Assembly (NCBI RefSeq): GCF_013003985.1
Contig: NZ_CP053073.1
Location: 248,001 to 312,000, forward strand
DNA: 64,000 nucleotides
Reading direction: 5' to 3'
Source of the DNA: Usitatibacter palustris
GTDB lineage: Bacteria; Pseudomonadota; Gammaproteobacteria; Burkholderiales; Usitatibacteraceae
The notes beneath the pieces are model-generated. The model searched no databases and had not been told where the DNA came from. It saw only the letters and a program-made list of their open reading frames with translations. The position numbers and the translations under genes were made by a program. Shown piece after piece: positions 17,097 to 26,824 of this stretch. Numbering within the stretch: the stretch's first letter is position 1; each line of letters opens with the position of its first letter.

Positions 17097-18395
17097 TTGC
17101 TCCGGCTTTTCTTCCGGCTCTACCTCTTCCTCATGCTGCCGGCGACGGCAGCATTTGTTTTTTTCATGTACGTCACCGACCAGGTGATGGCGCAACTGCA
17201 TGCGGAACAGCAGCGCGCGCGCGCCGGACAGGCTTTCGACCGCGCCGAGCGCATCATCGGGGACACCCGCGTTCCTGATTGGCAGGGGCGGCTGAAGGAA
17301 ATCGAGGCCACCTTCCGCGTCGAGCACCAGATCGTGCCGCTCGCACGCGCGCAGGATGACTGGTTCATGTCGAGCTCCGAGAAGGACCGGCTCGAGGGCG
17401 GCCTCATCGCGATGCGCGACCGGCCCGGAGGCGGCCAGGTCTACATGCGCAAGTTCCGCGACAACGACCGCGTGCTGCGCATCGAGTGGGTCGGGGCGTA
17501 CGAATACATCGCGATCTACTACACGCTGATCGTCGCGCTCGTCACGCTTGCGATGAGCGTCATCCTCTATCGATGGGCGCGGCCACTGTGGCGCGACGTC
17601 GAGGCATTGAAGGCAGCGACCTCCCGCGTCGGACTGGGCGACTTCCACGTGCGCGCGGAGATCGCGAAGAACTCGATGCTCGAACCCATCGGCGCCGCGT
17701 TCAACACGATGGCCGAGCGCGTGCAGGCGCTGCTGCGCTCGCATTCGGATCTCGAGCAGAGCGTTGCGCACGAGCTGCGCACGCCGCTCGCGCAGCTCAA
17801 GTTCGACCTCGAGCTCGCGCGCAGCAGCGGCACGCCGCAGGAACGCGAGAACCGCTTCAAGGACATGGAGCGCGACGTCGTGGAGCTCGAGGAGCTGGTG
17901 AACGAGCTCCTGCTGCTCGCGAGCCTGCGCGAAGCGCCGCCCTACAAACCGAAGCAGATTGCCGCGAAAGCGCTGGTCGACGAAGTGATCCGCCGCGCGA
18001 AGGACGAGATGCGCGCCTCCGGCCACGAAGTCGCCATCGAGCCGCCGCGCCACCTGCCGCAGGAGTTCTCCTGCGATTCGAAGTACCTCTCGCGGGCACT
18101 CGCCAACGTGGTGCGCAATGCCGTGCGCTACGCGAAGACCAAGGTGATCCTCACCGTCGAGCGCTCGGGCGAGCGCACCATCATCAACGTCGACGACGAC
18201 GGCCCGGGCGTGCCGCCCGAATCACGCGCGCGGATGTTCGAACCCTTCGCGCGAATGGAAGGCAGCCGCGACCGCGAGACCGGTGGCGTGGGGCTGGGGC
18301 TGGCGATCGTGAAGAGCGTGGCGGAGTGGCACGGTGGCGAAGCGAGGATTTCCGATTCGCCGCTCGGCGGCGCGAGGGTGTCGATCAGTTGGTAG
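17097..18395 (+). CDS. Sensor histidine kinase (RstB-like)
   Basis: The 432-residue protein starts with TTG one base after the regulator's stop. It has two membrane segments (about 5-25 and 137-158), a small periplasmic domain between them, HAMP (about 159-212), the phospho-acceptor His225 in SVAHELRTPLAQLK, and an ATPase domain (NVVRNAVRYA, DDDGPGVP, GGVGLGLAIVKSV). It should phosphorylate the OmpR-type partner; signal unknown. Confidence 0.95.
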   Translation: MLRLFFRLYLFLMLPATAAFVFFMYVTDQVMAQLHAEQQRARAGQAFDRAERIIGDTRVPDWQGRLKEIEATFRVEHQIVPLARAQDDWFMSSSEKDRLEGGLIAMRDRPGGGQVYMRKFRDNDRVLRIEWVGAYEYIAIYYTLIVALVTLAMSVILYRWARPLWRDVEALKAATSRVGLGDFHVRAEIAKNSMLEPIGAAFNTMAERVQALLRSHSDLEQSVAHELRTPLAQLKFDLELARSSGTPQERENRFKDMERDVVELEELVNELLLLASLREAPPYKPKQIAAKALVDEVIRRAKDEMRASGHEVAIEPPRHLPQEFSCDSKYLSRALANVVRNAVRYAKTKVILTVERSGERTIINVDDDGPGVPPESRARMFEPFARMEGSRDRETGGVGLGLAIVKSVAEWHGGEARISDSPLGGARVSISW

Positions 18396-18405
18396 GTCGT
18401 GGCAG

Positions 18406-18569
18406 AGGGTTTGTGAGGATTGGGTGTGTGTTTTTTAGCTATAACGTCAAACGTCATACCGTGTCACATTTCGCGAGCGACGCTCAGGCGTAGATCGACG
18501 AAGAAATGTGACACGGTATGACGTTTGACGTTATAGCTAAAAAACACACACCCAATCCTCACAAACCCT
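18406..18569. repeat. 66-bp perfect inverted repeat between convergent genes
   Basis: Arms 18406-18471 and 18504-18569 are exact reverse complements with a 32-base loop. The right arm contains the last codons and stop of the leftward GGDEF/EAL gene. Runs TTTTTT and AAAAAA inside the arms could allow termination in both directions. Confidence 0.88.
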
Positions 18570-21500
18570 TCTTCGCCTTCGCTGATCGCTTCGCACTGAC
18601 GCGCTTCGGCTTCGCGGCCTTCGCTTTCCCCGCCGCCTTCGCGGGCTTCGCCTTCACCTGCTTCGCCCTCACCCATTTCTCGAACTCCGCGGCCGGTAGC
18701 GGCGCGCAGAAGAGGTAGCCCTGGCCGGAGATGCAGCCGGCGCGCGCGAGGAACGCGAGCTGCTCGGGCTTCTCGATGCCTTCGGCCACCACGTCGAGGC
18801 CCAGGCCCTTGGCGAGGCCGAGGACGGCGGAGACGATGGCGGTGCTGCCGGTGGCCACGCGCGGCTTGCCGGAGCGGCCCGCGTCGATGTCCGCCACGAA
18901 TGTCTTGTCGATCTTGAGCGTGTCCACCGCGAGGTGGCGCAAATGCGAGAGGCTCGAGAAGCCGGTGCCGAAGTCGTCGATCGCGATCTTCACGCCGAGA
19001 GCGCGCAGCTTCGAGAGCGTCGCACCGACACTTTCGAGGTCGCGCACCATGCTCGTCTCGGTGATTTCGAGCTGCACCCACGCGGCTTCGCAACCGGCGC
19101 GCGCGAGCAGGCGCTTCAGCACCGGGACGAGCGATGAATCGCGCAGCTGGCTGGGCGAGATGTTCACGCAGCAGACGATGTCGCCGAGCCCCGCGTCGCG
19201 CCACGCGCGCGCCTGGCGGCATGCGGTCTCGAAGACCCAGTTGCCGACCTCGTGGCCGAGGCCCGATTCTTCCGCGAGCGGCAGGAAGGTCCCGGGCAGC
19301 ACGAGGCCGCGATCGGGTTCCTGCCAGCGCAGCAGCGCTTCGGCGCGCTTCACCGCGCCCGTCTCGAGGTCGACGATCGGCTGGTAGTAGAGCTCGAGCT
19401 CGCCGCGTTCGAGGGCGCGGCGCAAGCCCGATTCCATTTCGAGGCGACGGATGCGGCGCGCGGCGAGCTCCGCGGAATAGAGGCGGAAGTTGTTGCGGCC
19501 GAGTTCCTTCGCGGCGTACATCGCGGCATCTGCGTTCTTGAGCAGCATCTCGCCGTCGTTGCCATCCTCGGGATACACCGCGAGTCCGAGGCTGGCACTC
19601 ACGTGCACCTCGTTGCCTTCGACGGAGAAGACGCGCCGTGCTTCGTCGAGCACCTTGCCCGCGATGCGCTCGTGCGTCTCGTTGCTCGGCAGGTCCTCGA
19701 GCACCATCACGAATTCGTCGCCGGAGATGCGCGCGAGCAGGTCCGACTGGCGAAGCGTGGCGCGCAAGCGGCGCGAGAGCTCCTTCAGCACGAGGTCGCC
19801 CACGCGGTGGCCGAGCGTGTCGTTCACGTCCTTGAAGTGATCGAGGTCGAGGAACATCACCGCCACGCGCCGCTTCGCACGCCGCGCGCGGGCAAGCGCG
19901 CCGTCGAGGCGGTCGTTCAACAGCACGCGGTTGGGCAGGCCCGTGAGTCCGTCGTGCGTTGCCATGAACTGCAGGCGCTCCTCGGCCTGGATGCGCGAGG
20001 ACACGTCCTGGGCGAGCGAGAGCACGGAGATGACGCGGTTGGCTTCGTCGCGCAGGGCCGAGTTGTGCCACTCGACCCAGATCACCGAGCCATCCTTGCG
20101 ATAGTTGCGGTTGAGGAGCGTTCCGTGGGGCTCGGCACCGGAGAAGAGCCTCGAGATCACGGCCTCGACGCTCGCCGCGTCCTCTTCGTAGACGAGGCGC
20201 CAGCTCTTGGCCGAGCGCCCCAGCGCTTCGGTGGCACTCCAGCCGAAGATCTGTTCAGCCTGGCCCGACCAGCGCACGACGCGGAAATCCGTATCCCACT
20301 CGATCACCGCGAGCGGCGTGTTGTCGAAGTGCGCCGAGAGCATCGTGTTCGTGCGGCGCAGCTCCTGCTCGACCATCTTCTGTTCGTGGATGTCCGAGGA
20401 CGTCGCGTAGTGGCCGAGGAAGCGCCCGTCGGCATCGACGCGCGGCGTGAGGCGCACGTTCATCCAGCGCGTGCGGCCGTCGGCGAAGCGAATGAGGCGC
20501 TCGACCTGCAGGCTTTCGCCGGCGCGCACGCGCTCGAGGCTCGGCGAGAAGAGGCTCCAGCGGTCCTCGCCGAGGAGCTCGCGCACGGAATGCCCGATCA
20601 CCTGGTTCGCTTCCAGCCCGATGTACGAGAGGAACGCATCGTTCACGTACCGGTAGCGGCCCTCGTGGTCGCAATAGACCATCGGCGTCGGAATGGAATC
20701 GATCACCTGGCGCAGCTCGCGCTCCTTTTCGGCGATCACCTGCTGCGCGACCTTCACGTCGTTGATGTCGATACTGACGACGTAGTAGCCCATCACGCGG
20801 CCGTCGTGGCCGTAGCGCGGCGCGATCGTGGTGCGGACCCATCGCTCGGTGCCGTCTGGCAGGCGATGGACGCGCTCGAAGCTGCTCGGCTCCCCCGAAA
20901 GGGCCGAGGTGATGTGCGGCCTCAGGAGCGCGAGCATCTCGGGCGGATACACATCCTCGGGGAACTTGCCCATCGCGAACTCGCGCGTGAACCCGCGCGT
21001 GGCGAGGAACACGTTGTTGGCGAACGTGCACCCCTTCTCGTTATCCATGTACACGATCGCTTCGGGGATGTTCTCCGCGAAGAACCGCAATTCCTCTTCC
21101 TGCGCGGCGATCGCCTCCTGCGCGGTCTTCAGCGCATGGATGTCGTGCCCGACGGAATACACGCCGAGCACGCGGCCTTCGGCGTCCTTCTGCGGGACGA
21201 CCGTGACGTGGACCCAGCGATCCTCGCCACCGCGCTCCGCGAGGCGCTCGTACGTTCCAGGCTCGCCGCGTTCAAGGGCGTTCTTGAGGGTGCCCCCGTG
21301 GCGGTTCATGAACTCCTCGCCGAGCACCTCCTCGGTCGTGCGGCCGATGATCTCCTCGCGCGGCTTGCCGTGATACGTCGCGAATGCCTTGTTCACGTAG
21401 AGGTAGCGCCGGTCGGCGGCCACGTGGGCGATCGACTCGGGAATGTTCTCGGTGAAGAGGCGCAGCTGCTCTTCGGCAACGCGAATGTCGTGGATGTCGG

Positions 21501-22635
21501 TGCCGACGATGTAGTAGCCGTCGAACTCGCCCGCGGCATTGCGGATGGGAACGAGCCGCACGAGATGCCAGCGCGGCGGCTTGTCGCCGCTGCCCACGAG
21601 CCGCTCGTACTCGCACGGCTCGCCGCGCTTGAGACGCTCGATGAACGGCGCGACGTAATCCTTGGCGAGGTCCGGTCCCATGACGTCGCCGACGTGGTGG
21701 CCGACGATTTCCTCCGCGGGCAGCCCGCGCGTGCGCAGGAACACCTTGTTCGCGAAGCGATAGCGGAAATCGGGACCGACGAACGCCGTGGGGCCGGGCA
21801 GGTTCTCGGCGAAGTAGCGGAACTGCGCTTCCTGCGCGCTCAGCGCCTCGCGCAGCTTGTGGTCGTCGTCGATGTCGATGACGATCGCGTAGAGGCCCTG
21901 CGTCTTGTCCCGCGCGTCGACATCGGGCACGAGGTGCACGCGAATCCAGCGCTTGCGCCCGTCCGGTGCGGTGCCCTGGCGTTCGTAGACGACCGGCTCG
22001 CCGGCGAGCGCGCGCTCGAAGTGCGGCCGCACGAGGTCGATGACTTCGGCCGAGAAGACTTCGTCGAGCCGCTTGCCGATCACGTTCTCGCGCGTGCAGC
22101 CGGGCATCCAGTCGAGGCCCGGCTGGTTGGTGAAGACGAAGCGGCGCTCGGCGTCGATATAGGACATCGGCAGCCCGACGTTCTCGGTGACCGACTCGAG
22201 CTGGTGCGTGCGCTGCGCGAGCCGCGCCTCGGTGTCCTTCAGGTGCTGGATATCCATCAGCACCACGAGGGCCGCCGTCACGTCGTTGCCGAGCTGGACC
22301 GGGAAGTAGTGCGCGCGAACCCAGCGCCCAACGCTGGGGCCGTTGATCACTTCGCGGTCGAAGCTCGTGATGTCGCCGTCGGATGCACGCCGCAGCCGGA
22401 CCCTCTGCGCATCGGCGAGCGGCTTGCCGAACACCTCCTCGGGGTTGCGGCCGAGGAAGCTTTCCATGGGGAGGCCGTAGAACCGGCAGTACGCCTGGTT
22501 CACGTAGTGGTATACCAACTGCGAATCGAGGATGCACACCGGCAGCCCGACCGAGTCGAGGCCGGGACGCAGGAACTCGAGCCGGGCGTCCTGTCCCGGT
22601 CCGGGCGTCTTGCGAGTCGTGTCCATGGCGTGCAT
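18559..22635 (-). CDS. Seven-PAS GGDEF/EAL cyclic-di-GMP protein
   Basis: The roughly 1,358-residue product has seven successive PAS units (each with the N-x-x-[FY] and later IG/VG turns, e.g. YRYVNDAFLSYIGLEANQVIGHSV), a diguanylate cyclase domain (DLDHFKDVNDTLGH; catalytic loop SGDEF instead of GGDEF; inhibitory-site RQSD five residues upstream) and a complete EAL phosphodiesterase domain (EALLRW, NISPSQL, ITETS, DDFGTG, KIDKTFV, AEGIE). A Lys/Ala-rich basic tail follows. No membrane segments, so it is a cytoplasmic sensor. Start ATG 22635 or 22626; a longer frame to 23346 runs through the divergent gene and is rejected. Confidence 0.93.
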   Translation of the reverse strand: MHAMDTTRKTPGPGQDARLEFLRPGLDSVGLPVCILDSQLVYHYVNQAYCRFYGLPMESFLGRNPEEVFGKPLADAQRVRLRRASDGDITSFDREVINGPSVGRWVRAHYFPVQLGNDVTAALVVLMDIQHLKDTEARLAQRTHQLESVTENVGLPMSYIDAERRFVFTNQPGLDWMPGCTRENVIGKRLDEVFSAEVIDLVRPHFERALAGEPVVYERQGTAPDGRKRWIRVHLVPDVDARDKTQGLYAIVIDIDDDHKLREALSAQEAQFRYFAENLPGPTAFVGPDFRYRFANKVFLRTRGLPAEEIVGHHVGDVMGPDLAKDYVAPFIERLKRGEPCEYERLVGSGDKPPRWHLVRLVPIRNAAGEFDGYYIVGTDIHDIRVAEEQLRLFTENIPESIAHVAADRRYLYVNKAFATYHGKPREEIIGRTTEEVLGEEFMNRHGGTLKNALERGEPGTYERLAERGGEDRWVHVTVVPQKDAEGRVLGVYSVGHDIHALKTAQEAIAAQEEELRFFAENIPEAIVYMDNEKGCTFANNVFLATRGFTREFAMGKFPEDVYPPEMLALLRPHITSALSGEPSSFERVHRLPDGTERWVRTTIAPRYGHDGRVMGYYVVSIDINDVKVAQQVIAEKERELRQVIDSIPTPMVYCDHEGRYRYVNDAFLSYIGLEANQVIGHSVRELLGEDRWSLFSPSLERVRAGESLQVERLIRFADGRTRWMNVRLTPRVDADGRFLGHYATSSDIHEQKMVEQELRRTNTMLSAHFDNTPLAVIEWDTDFRVVRWSGQAEQIFGWSATEALGRSAKSWRLVYEEDAASVEAVISRLFSGAEPHGTLLNRNYRKDGSVIWVEWHNSALRDEANRVISVLSLAQDVSSRIQAEERLQFMATHDGLTGLPNRVLLNDRLDGALARARRAKRRVAVMFLDLDHFKDVNDTLGHRVGDLVLKELSRRLRATLRQSDLLARISGDEFVMVLEDLPSNETHERIAGKVLDEARRVFSVEGNEVHVSASLGLAVYPEDGNDGEMLLKNADAAMYAAKELGRNNFRLYSAELAARRIRRLEMESGLRRALERGELELYYQPIVDLETGAVKRAEALLRWQEPDRGLVLPGTFLPLAEESGLGHEVGNWVFETACRQARAWRDAGLGDIVCCVNISPSQLRDSSLVPVLKRLLARAGCEAAWVQLEITETSMVRDLESVGATLSKLRALGVKIAIDDFGTGFSSLSHLRHLAVDTLKIDKTFVADIDAGRSGKPRVATGSTAIVSAVLGLAKGLGLDVVAEGIEKPEQLAFLARAGCISGQGYLFCAPLPAAEFEKWVRAKQVKAKPAKAAGKAKAAKPKRVSAKRSAKAKKGL

Positions 22636-22749
22636 TTTGAGAGGGCAGGGCGCTAAACTCTGTGCTGCACTGCACAGCGACCTGCCGCGATTCCCCGCTG
22701 CGGCTTTGCAACCGTAACGTACCTGCAAACCGGAAATCGCGCTGCTCCC

Positions 22750-24090
22750 ATGAACCTGCACCGATTGCTCGAAGAACGCGAACGCGCGAAGCGCCCGGTG
22801 CGCGTGGTCCTCATCGGCGCCGGAAAGTTCGGATCGATGTACCTTTCGCAGGCGCGGCGCACGGCAGGAATCCACGTCCTCGCGGTCGTGGATCTCGATC
22901 CACCGCGCGCGCATGCCTCGCTTGCCCGCACCGGCTGGAAGGCCGAACGCTATGGGGCGCGCACGCTCGACGATGCGGCGAAGAACGGCACCACCTGCGT
23001 CACCGACGATGCTGCCGCTGCGATCGCGCACCCCGCAACGGAAGTCGTGATCGACGCCACCGGCAGCCCCGCGGCGGGCATCGCGCACGTGCTCGCGTGC
23101 TGTGCGAATCGAAAGCACATCGTGATGGTGAACGTGGAGGCAGACGCGCTCGCCGGTCCCCTGCTGGCGCGCCGCGCGCGTGAGGCGGGGATCGTCTATT
23201 CGCTCGCGTACGGCGACCAGCCCGCGCTCATCTGCGAGCTCGTCGACTGGGCGCGCACCGCAGGCTTCCGCGTCGTCGCCGCCGGCAAGGGCACGAAGTA
23301 CCTGCCCGCGTATCACGCCTCCACGCCGCACACGGTCTGGGGCCACTACGGATTCAGCGAGGAGCGCGTGGCCGCGGGCGATTTCAACGCGCAGATGTTC
23401 AATTCATTCCTGGATGGCACCAAGAGCGGCATCGAGATGGCCGCGGTCGCCAACGCCACGGGTCTCACGCCCGCGCCTGGGGGGCTCATCTTTCCGCCCT
23501 GCGGCGTCGACGATCTTCCGCGCGTGCTGCGTCCTTCCGCCGAGGGTGGATCGCTTCATCACGCCGGCCAGGTGGAAGTGATCTCCAGCCTCGAGCGCGA
23601 CGGGCGGCCCGTGTTCCGGGATCTCCGCTGGGGCGTGTACGTGACTTTCGCAGCGGAGCACGACTACGTGCGCCACTGCTTCAGCGAGTACGGCATCGTC
23701 ACCGACGAAACCGGTGAATATGCCGCGATGTACAAGCCCTCGCACCTGATCGGGCTGGAACTCGGCATCAGTGTCGCGAGTGCCGCGCTTCGAGGTGAGG
23801 CCACCGGTGCGGCCACCGGGTGGCGCGGCGACGTGGTTGCAACCACCAAGCGCGCGTTGAAGGCAGGCGAGATGCTCGATGGTGAAGGCGGCTTCACGGT
23901 GTGGGGCAAGCTCATGAGTGCGAAGGATTCGCTCGCCGTGCGCGGATTGCCGATCGGGCTCGCGCACAAGGTGAAGCTGAAGCGCGCGATCGGTGCGGGG
24001 GCTCCGGTGAGCTGGGACGACGTGGAGTTCGATGCGACGGCGCAGGCGGTGAAGATCAGGAAGGAGATGGAAGCCGGTGACTATTGCTAG
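22750..24090 (+). CDS. NAD(P)-binding oxidoreductase with SAF domain
   Basis: The 446-residue product has an N-terminal Rossmann fold (VVLIGAGKFGSMYL; ID-ATGSP), a homoserine-dehydrogenase-like middle (GTKYLPAYHASTPHTVWGHYG) and a C-terminal SAF-type region (ALKAGEMLDGEGGFTVWGKL). Such SAF oxidoreductases act on small carbohydrate or amino-acid derivatives; the substrate is not clear. It is divergent from the cyclic-di-GMP gene. Confidence 0.85.
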   Translation: MNLHRLLEERERAKRPVRVVLIGAGKFGSMYLSQARRTAGIHVLAVVDLDPPRAHASLARTGWKAERYGARTLDDAAKNGTTCVTDDAAAAIAHPATEVVIDATGSPAAGIAHVLACCANRKHIVMVNVEADALAGPLLARRAREAGIVYSLAYGDQPALICELVDWARTAGFRVVAAGKGTKYLPAYHASTPHTVWGHYGFSEERVAAGDFNAQMFNSFLDGTKSGIEMAAVANATGLTPAPGGLIFPPCGVDDLPRVLRPSAEGGSLHHAGQVEVISSLERDGRPVFRDLRWGVYVTFAAEHDYVRHCFSEYGIVTDETGEYAAMYKPSHLIGLELGISVASAALRGEATGAATGWRGDVVATTKRALKAGEMLDGEGGFTVWGKLMSAKDSLAVRGLPIGLAHKVKLKRAIGAGAPVSWDDVEFDATAQAVKIRKEMEAGDYC

Positions 24091-24117
24091 CGCGCGCGGA
24101 GACGTGCTGAAAGGCAC

Positions 24118-24219
24118 TTTGCATTCGGCTGATCCACGGGATCATCCAATTGATACCCTGGATCACTTCATGGATCCCCTGGATCATTTGACTGATCCCG
24201 CGGATCAGCCGAATGCAAA
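24118..24219. repeat. Inverted repeat with internal GGATCA units
   Basis: Arms 24118-24144 and 24193-24219 are complementary with one mismatch. The centre contains further GGATC/GATCC copies. It follows the oxidoreductase gene and may terminate it. Confidence 0.7.
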
Positions 24220-24302
24220 CGGGGATTTGCGGTGTAGCGCGAGTTGCACCTGAAGCAACAAGAGAAAAATCGAAGTAACGAGAGAAACGTCAAGGACCCG
24301 CC

Positions 24303-24740
24303 GTGAGATCGACTCTGTTCGCACTTTCCGTCGTCGCGCTTGTCAGCGCCTTCGAACCCGGCGCCGCCCTTGCCCAAACCTCCGTCGAGGATCCCTGGGT
24401 CCGCGCGACCGTGCCCGCGCAGCAGACCACCGGCGCATACATGAAGCTGAAGAGCGAAAAGGGCGCGAAGCTCGTGGCCGTGAAGACCTCCGCGGCGAAG
24501 GTGGCCGAGATCCACGAGATGAAGATGAAGGGCGACGTGATGGAGATGCACGAGATCAAGGCGCTCGAGCTGCCGGCCGGCAAGTGGGTGGAGCTCGCGC
24601 CCGGCGGCAAGCACCTCATGCTGATGGAGGTCGCCAAGCCGCTCGCCAAGGGCGACAACGTGCGCATGACGCTCGTCCTCGAGGACAAGGAAGGCAAACG
24701 CTCCGAGCTGGAAGTCGGCGCCACGGTGCGCGGCCGATGA
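24303..24740 (+). CDS. PCu(A)C-type periplasmic copper chaperone
   Basis: A signal peptide (to about ALAQ, residue 25) precedes a DUF461/PCuAC domain: ATVPAQQTTGAYM, the metal-binding His-Met set in EIHEMKMKGDVMEM and a later HLMLM. These proteins bring Cu(I) to cytochrome oxidase CuA sites in the periplasm. Its stop overlaps the next start (ATGA). Confidence 0.92.
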   Translation: MRSTLFALSVVALVSAFEPGAALAQTSVEDPWVRATVPAQQTTGAYMKLKSEKGAKLVAVKTSAAKVAEIHEMKMKGDVMEMHEIKALELPAGKWVELAPGGKHLMLMEVAKPLAKGDNVRMTLVLEDKEGKRSELEVGATVRGR

Positions 24741-25915
24741 AGTCGAAGGGCCTCACCACGCGCACGAAGCTCGCGCACGCGGGCCGCAGCGCGAAGAAGT
24801 CGCCCGGCACCGTGAACCTGCCGGTGGCGCGCGCCTCCACCGTCCTGTTCGAAAGCCTCGCCGATCTCGACGACATCCAGAAGCGCTTCGACGCCGACGA
24901 AGTGGTGCCGACGTACGGCATCGCGAACATGCCGCTGCGCGCCGCGTTCGAGGAGCTGATGGTGGAGATCGAAGGCGGTTACCGCGCGGTGACGCTGCCC
25001 TCGGGCCTGGCCGCGAACGCCGTCGCGTTGCTGGCGGCGCTGAAGACCGGCGATCACGTCCTCATGGTCGACAGCGTCTACGGTCCGGCGCGGCGCGTGT
25101 GCGACCGCACGCTCAAGCGCTACGGCATCGAGACCACGTACTACGACCCGCTCATCGGCGCCGGCATCGAGAGGCTGATGAAGCCCAACACGAAGTGCGT
25201 GTATCTCGAGAGCCCGGGGTCGCACACGTTCGAGGTGCAGGACTTCCCGGCCATCGCGAAGGTCGCACACGCGCACGGCGCCGCGGTGATCCACGACAAC
25301 ACCTGGGCGACCGGGCTTTTCTTCAAGTCGTTCGAACATGGCGCGGACCTCGTCGTGCAGGCGGCGACCAAGTATCCGGGCGGGCACTCCGACGTTCTGA
25401 TCGGTGCGGTGGTCGCGAACGAGAAGTACTGGCCTTCGCTGCGAGACGTCGCGCGCGACCTCGGGCAGAACGCGAGCCCCGACGACATCTTCCTGGCGCT
25501 TCGCGGCATGCGGACGATGGAAGTGCGCCTGCGCACGCACCAGGCTTCCGGCATCGAGATCGCCACGAAGCTCGCGTCGCACCCGAAGGTGAAGCGCGTG
25601 CTGCACCCGGCGCTGCCATCCGACCCGGGGCACGTGCTGTGGAAGCGCGACTTCACCGGCGCGGCGGGTCTCTTCGCGATCGAGCTCGTCGACACGCCGC
25701 GGGAGAAGGTGGCCGCGTTCGTCGAAAGCCTCGAGCTCTTCGGGCTCGGCTTTTCGTGGGGCGGCTTCGAGAGCCTCGTGATGCCGTCCAATCTCCGGAG
25801 CATCCGCACGGCCACGCCATGGAAGGGCGGTCCGCTCGTTCGCCTGCAGATCGGCCTCGAGGATCCCGCGGACCTGATCGCCGATCTCGAGCGCGGCCTC
25901 GAGAAGCTGGGCTAG
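24737..25915 (+). CDS. metC: Cystathionine beta-lyase-type PLP enzyme
   Basis: The 392-residue protein belongs to the Cys/Met metabolism PLP family: LPSGLAAN near the cofactor phosphate, YLESPGSHTFEVQD, VIHDNTWATG with the pyridine-binding Asp, and the Schiff-base Lys in QAATKYPGGHSD. The SHTFEVQD and ATKYPGGHSD forms favour cystathionine beta-lyase (MetC), giving homocysteine, pyruvate and ammonia. ATG 24737 overlaps the copper-chaperone stop. Confidence 0.88.
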   Translation: MKSKGLTTRTKLAHAGRSAKKSPGTVNLPVARASTVLFESLADLDDIQKRFDADEVVPTYGIANMPLRAAFEELMVEIEGGYRAVTLPSGLAANAVALLAALKTGDHVLMVDSVYGPARRVCDRTLKRYGIETTYYDPLIGAGIERLMKPNTKCVYLESPGSHTFEVQDFPAIAKVAHAHGAAVIHDNTWATGLFFKSFEHGADLVVQAATKYPGGHSDVLIGAVVANEKYWPSLRDVARDLGQNASPDDIFLALRGMRTMEVRLRTHQASGIEIATKLASHPKVKRVLHPALPSDPGHVLWKRDFTGAAGLFAIELVDTPREKVAAFVESLELFGLGFSWGGFESLVMPSNLRSIRTATPWKGGPLVRLQIGLEDPADLIADLERGLEKLG

Positions 25916-26824
25916 ATGCACCTCGACGCGGCGCTGCGCACTTCGCTCGCGTCGGCCCTCACCGATGCGCTGGAGGAGGTCGTCACGATCACGGATGCGA
26001 GCGCGGTCTCCGGCGGCTGCATCCATCGCGCGAGCCGCATCGACGGTGAAGCCAGCGGCGAGAAGCGCGCGTGGTTCGTGAAAGTGAACACCGAGGAACA
26101 CGCGGCGATGTTCGCGGCCGAGGCCGATGGGCTCGCGGCGCTCGCGAAGACCGGCGCGGTGCGCGTGCCGAAACCGATCACGCATGGCAGGGGAGAAGAC
26201 CACGCGTACCTCATCCTCGAATGGCTCGACCTCGCGCCCCTGTCACCCGCGAGCGGCGCTGCCCTCGGCGTAGCCCTTGCGCAACTGCATCGCACGACCG
26301 TCGTTCGCTGCGGCTGGCCCCGCGACAATTTCATCGGCTCGAGCCCGCAGGTGAACGACCAGGACAACGACTGGGTGCGCTTCTGGAAGTTGAACCGGCT
26401 GCACGCGCAGCTGCGGCTCGCGGCGCACAACAAGCTGCCCTCGAAGATGATCCACCGTGGCGAACGCCTGGTGACCGACTGCGATGCGTTCTTCACGAGC
26501 TACCGTCCGATTCCCTCGCTGCTGCACGGCGACCTGTGGAGCGGCAACGCGTCCGAGCTCGCCGACGGCGCGCCCGCGGTCTTCGATCCGGCGGTCTATC
26601 ACGGCGATCGCGAAGCCGACCTCGCGATGACCGAGCTCTTCGGCGGCTTTCCTCCGGACTTCAAGGCCGCCTATCGCAACGCCTGGCCGCTCGACGATGG
26701 CTACCCGGTGCGCCGCGACCTCTACAACCTGTATCACGTGCTCAACCACGCGAACCTGTTCGGCGGCAACTACGTGCGCGACGCCGAGCAACGTGTCGAG
26801 CGCCTGCTCGCGGAGATCCGCTGA
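25916..26824 (+). CDS. Fructosamine kinase family protein
   Basis: The 302-residue product has the aminoglycoside-phosphotransferase-like kinase fold: FVKVN (ATP Lys), AEADGLAAL, LILEWLDL hinge, the catalytic loop LLHGDLWSGN and the metal Asp in VFDPAVYHGDREADLAM. This is the fructosamine-3-kinase family, which phosphorylates glycated protein amines for repair. The start follows the MetC stop directly. Confidence 0.93.
   Translation: MHLDAALRTSLASALTDALEEVVTITDASAVSGGCIHRASRIDGEASGEKRAWFVKVNTEEHAAMFAAEADGLAALAKTGAVRVPKPITHGRGEDHAYLILEWLDLAPLSPASGAALGVALAQLHRTTVVRCGWPRDNFIGSSPQVNDQDNDWVRFWKLNRLHAQLRLAAHNKLPSKMIHRGERLVTDCDAFFTSYRPIPSLLHGDLWSGNASELADGAPAVFDPAVYHGDREADLAMTELFGGFPPDFKAAYRNAWPLDDGYPVRRDLYNLYHVLNHANLFGGNYVRDAEQRVERLLAEIR

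Noticed and set aside
18464..20071. 535-codon - strand frame at the end of the EAL gene
   Set aside because: Composition is Arg/Pro-rich shadow of the true frame, which carries all EAL motifs.
19252..22656. 1,134-codon open frame on the + strand
   Set aside because: It lies antisense to the PAS-GGDEF-EAL gene, has Arg/Glu/His-rich text and no recognisable domain; it is a GC-rich shadow.
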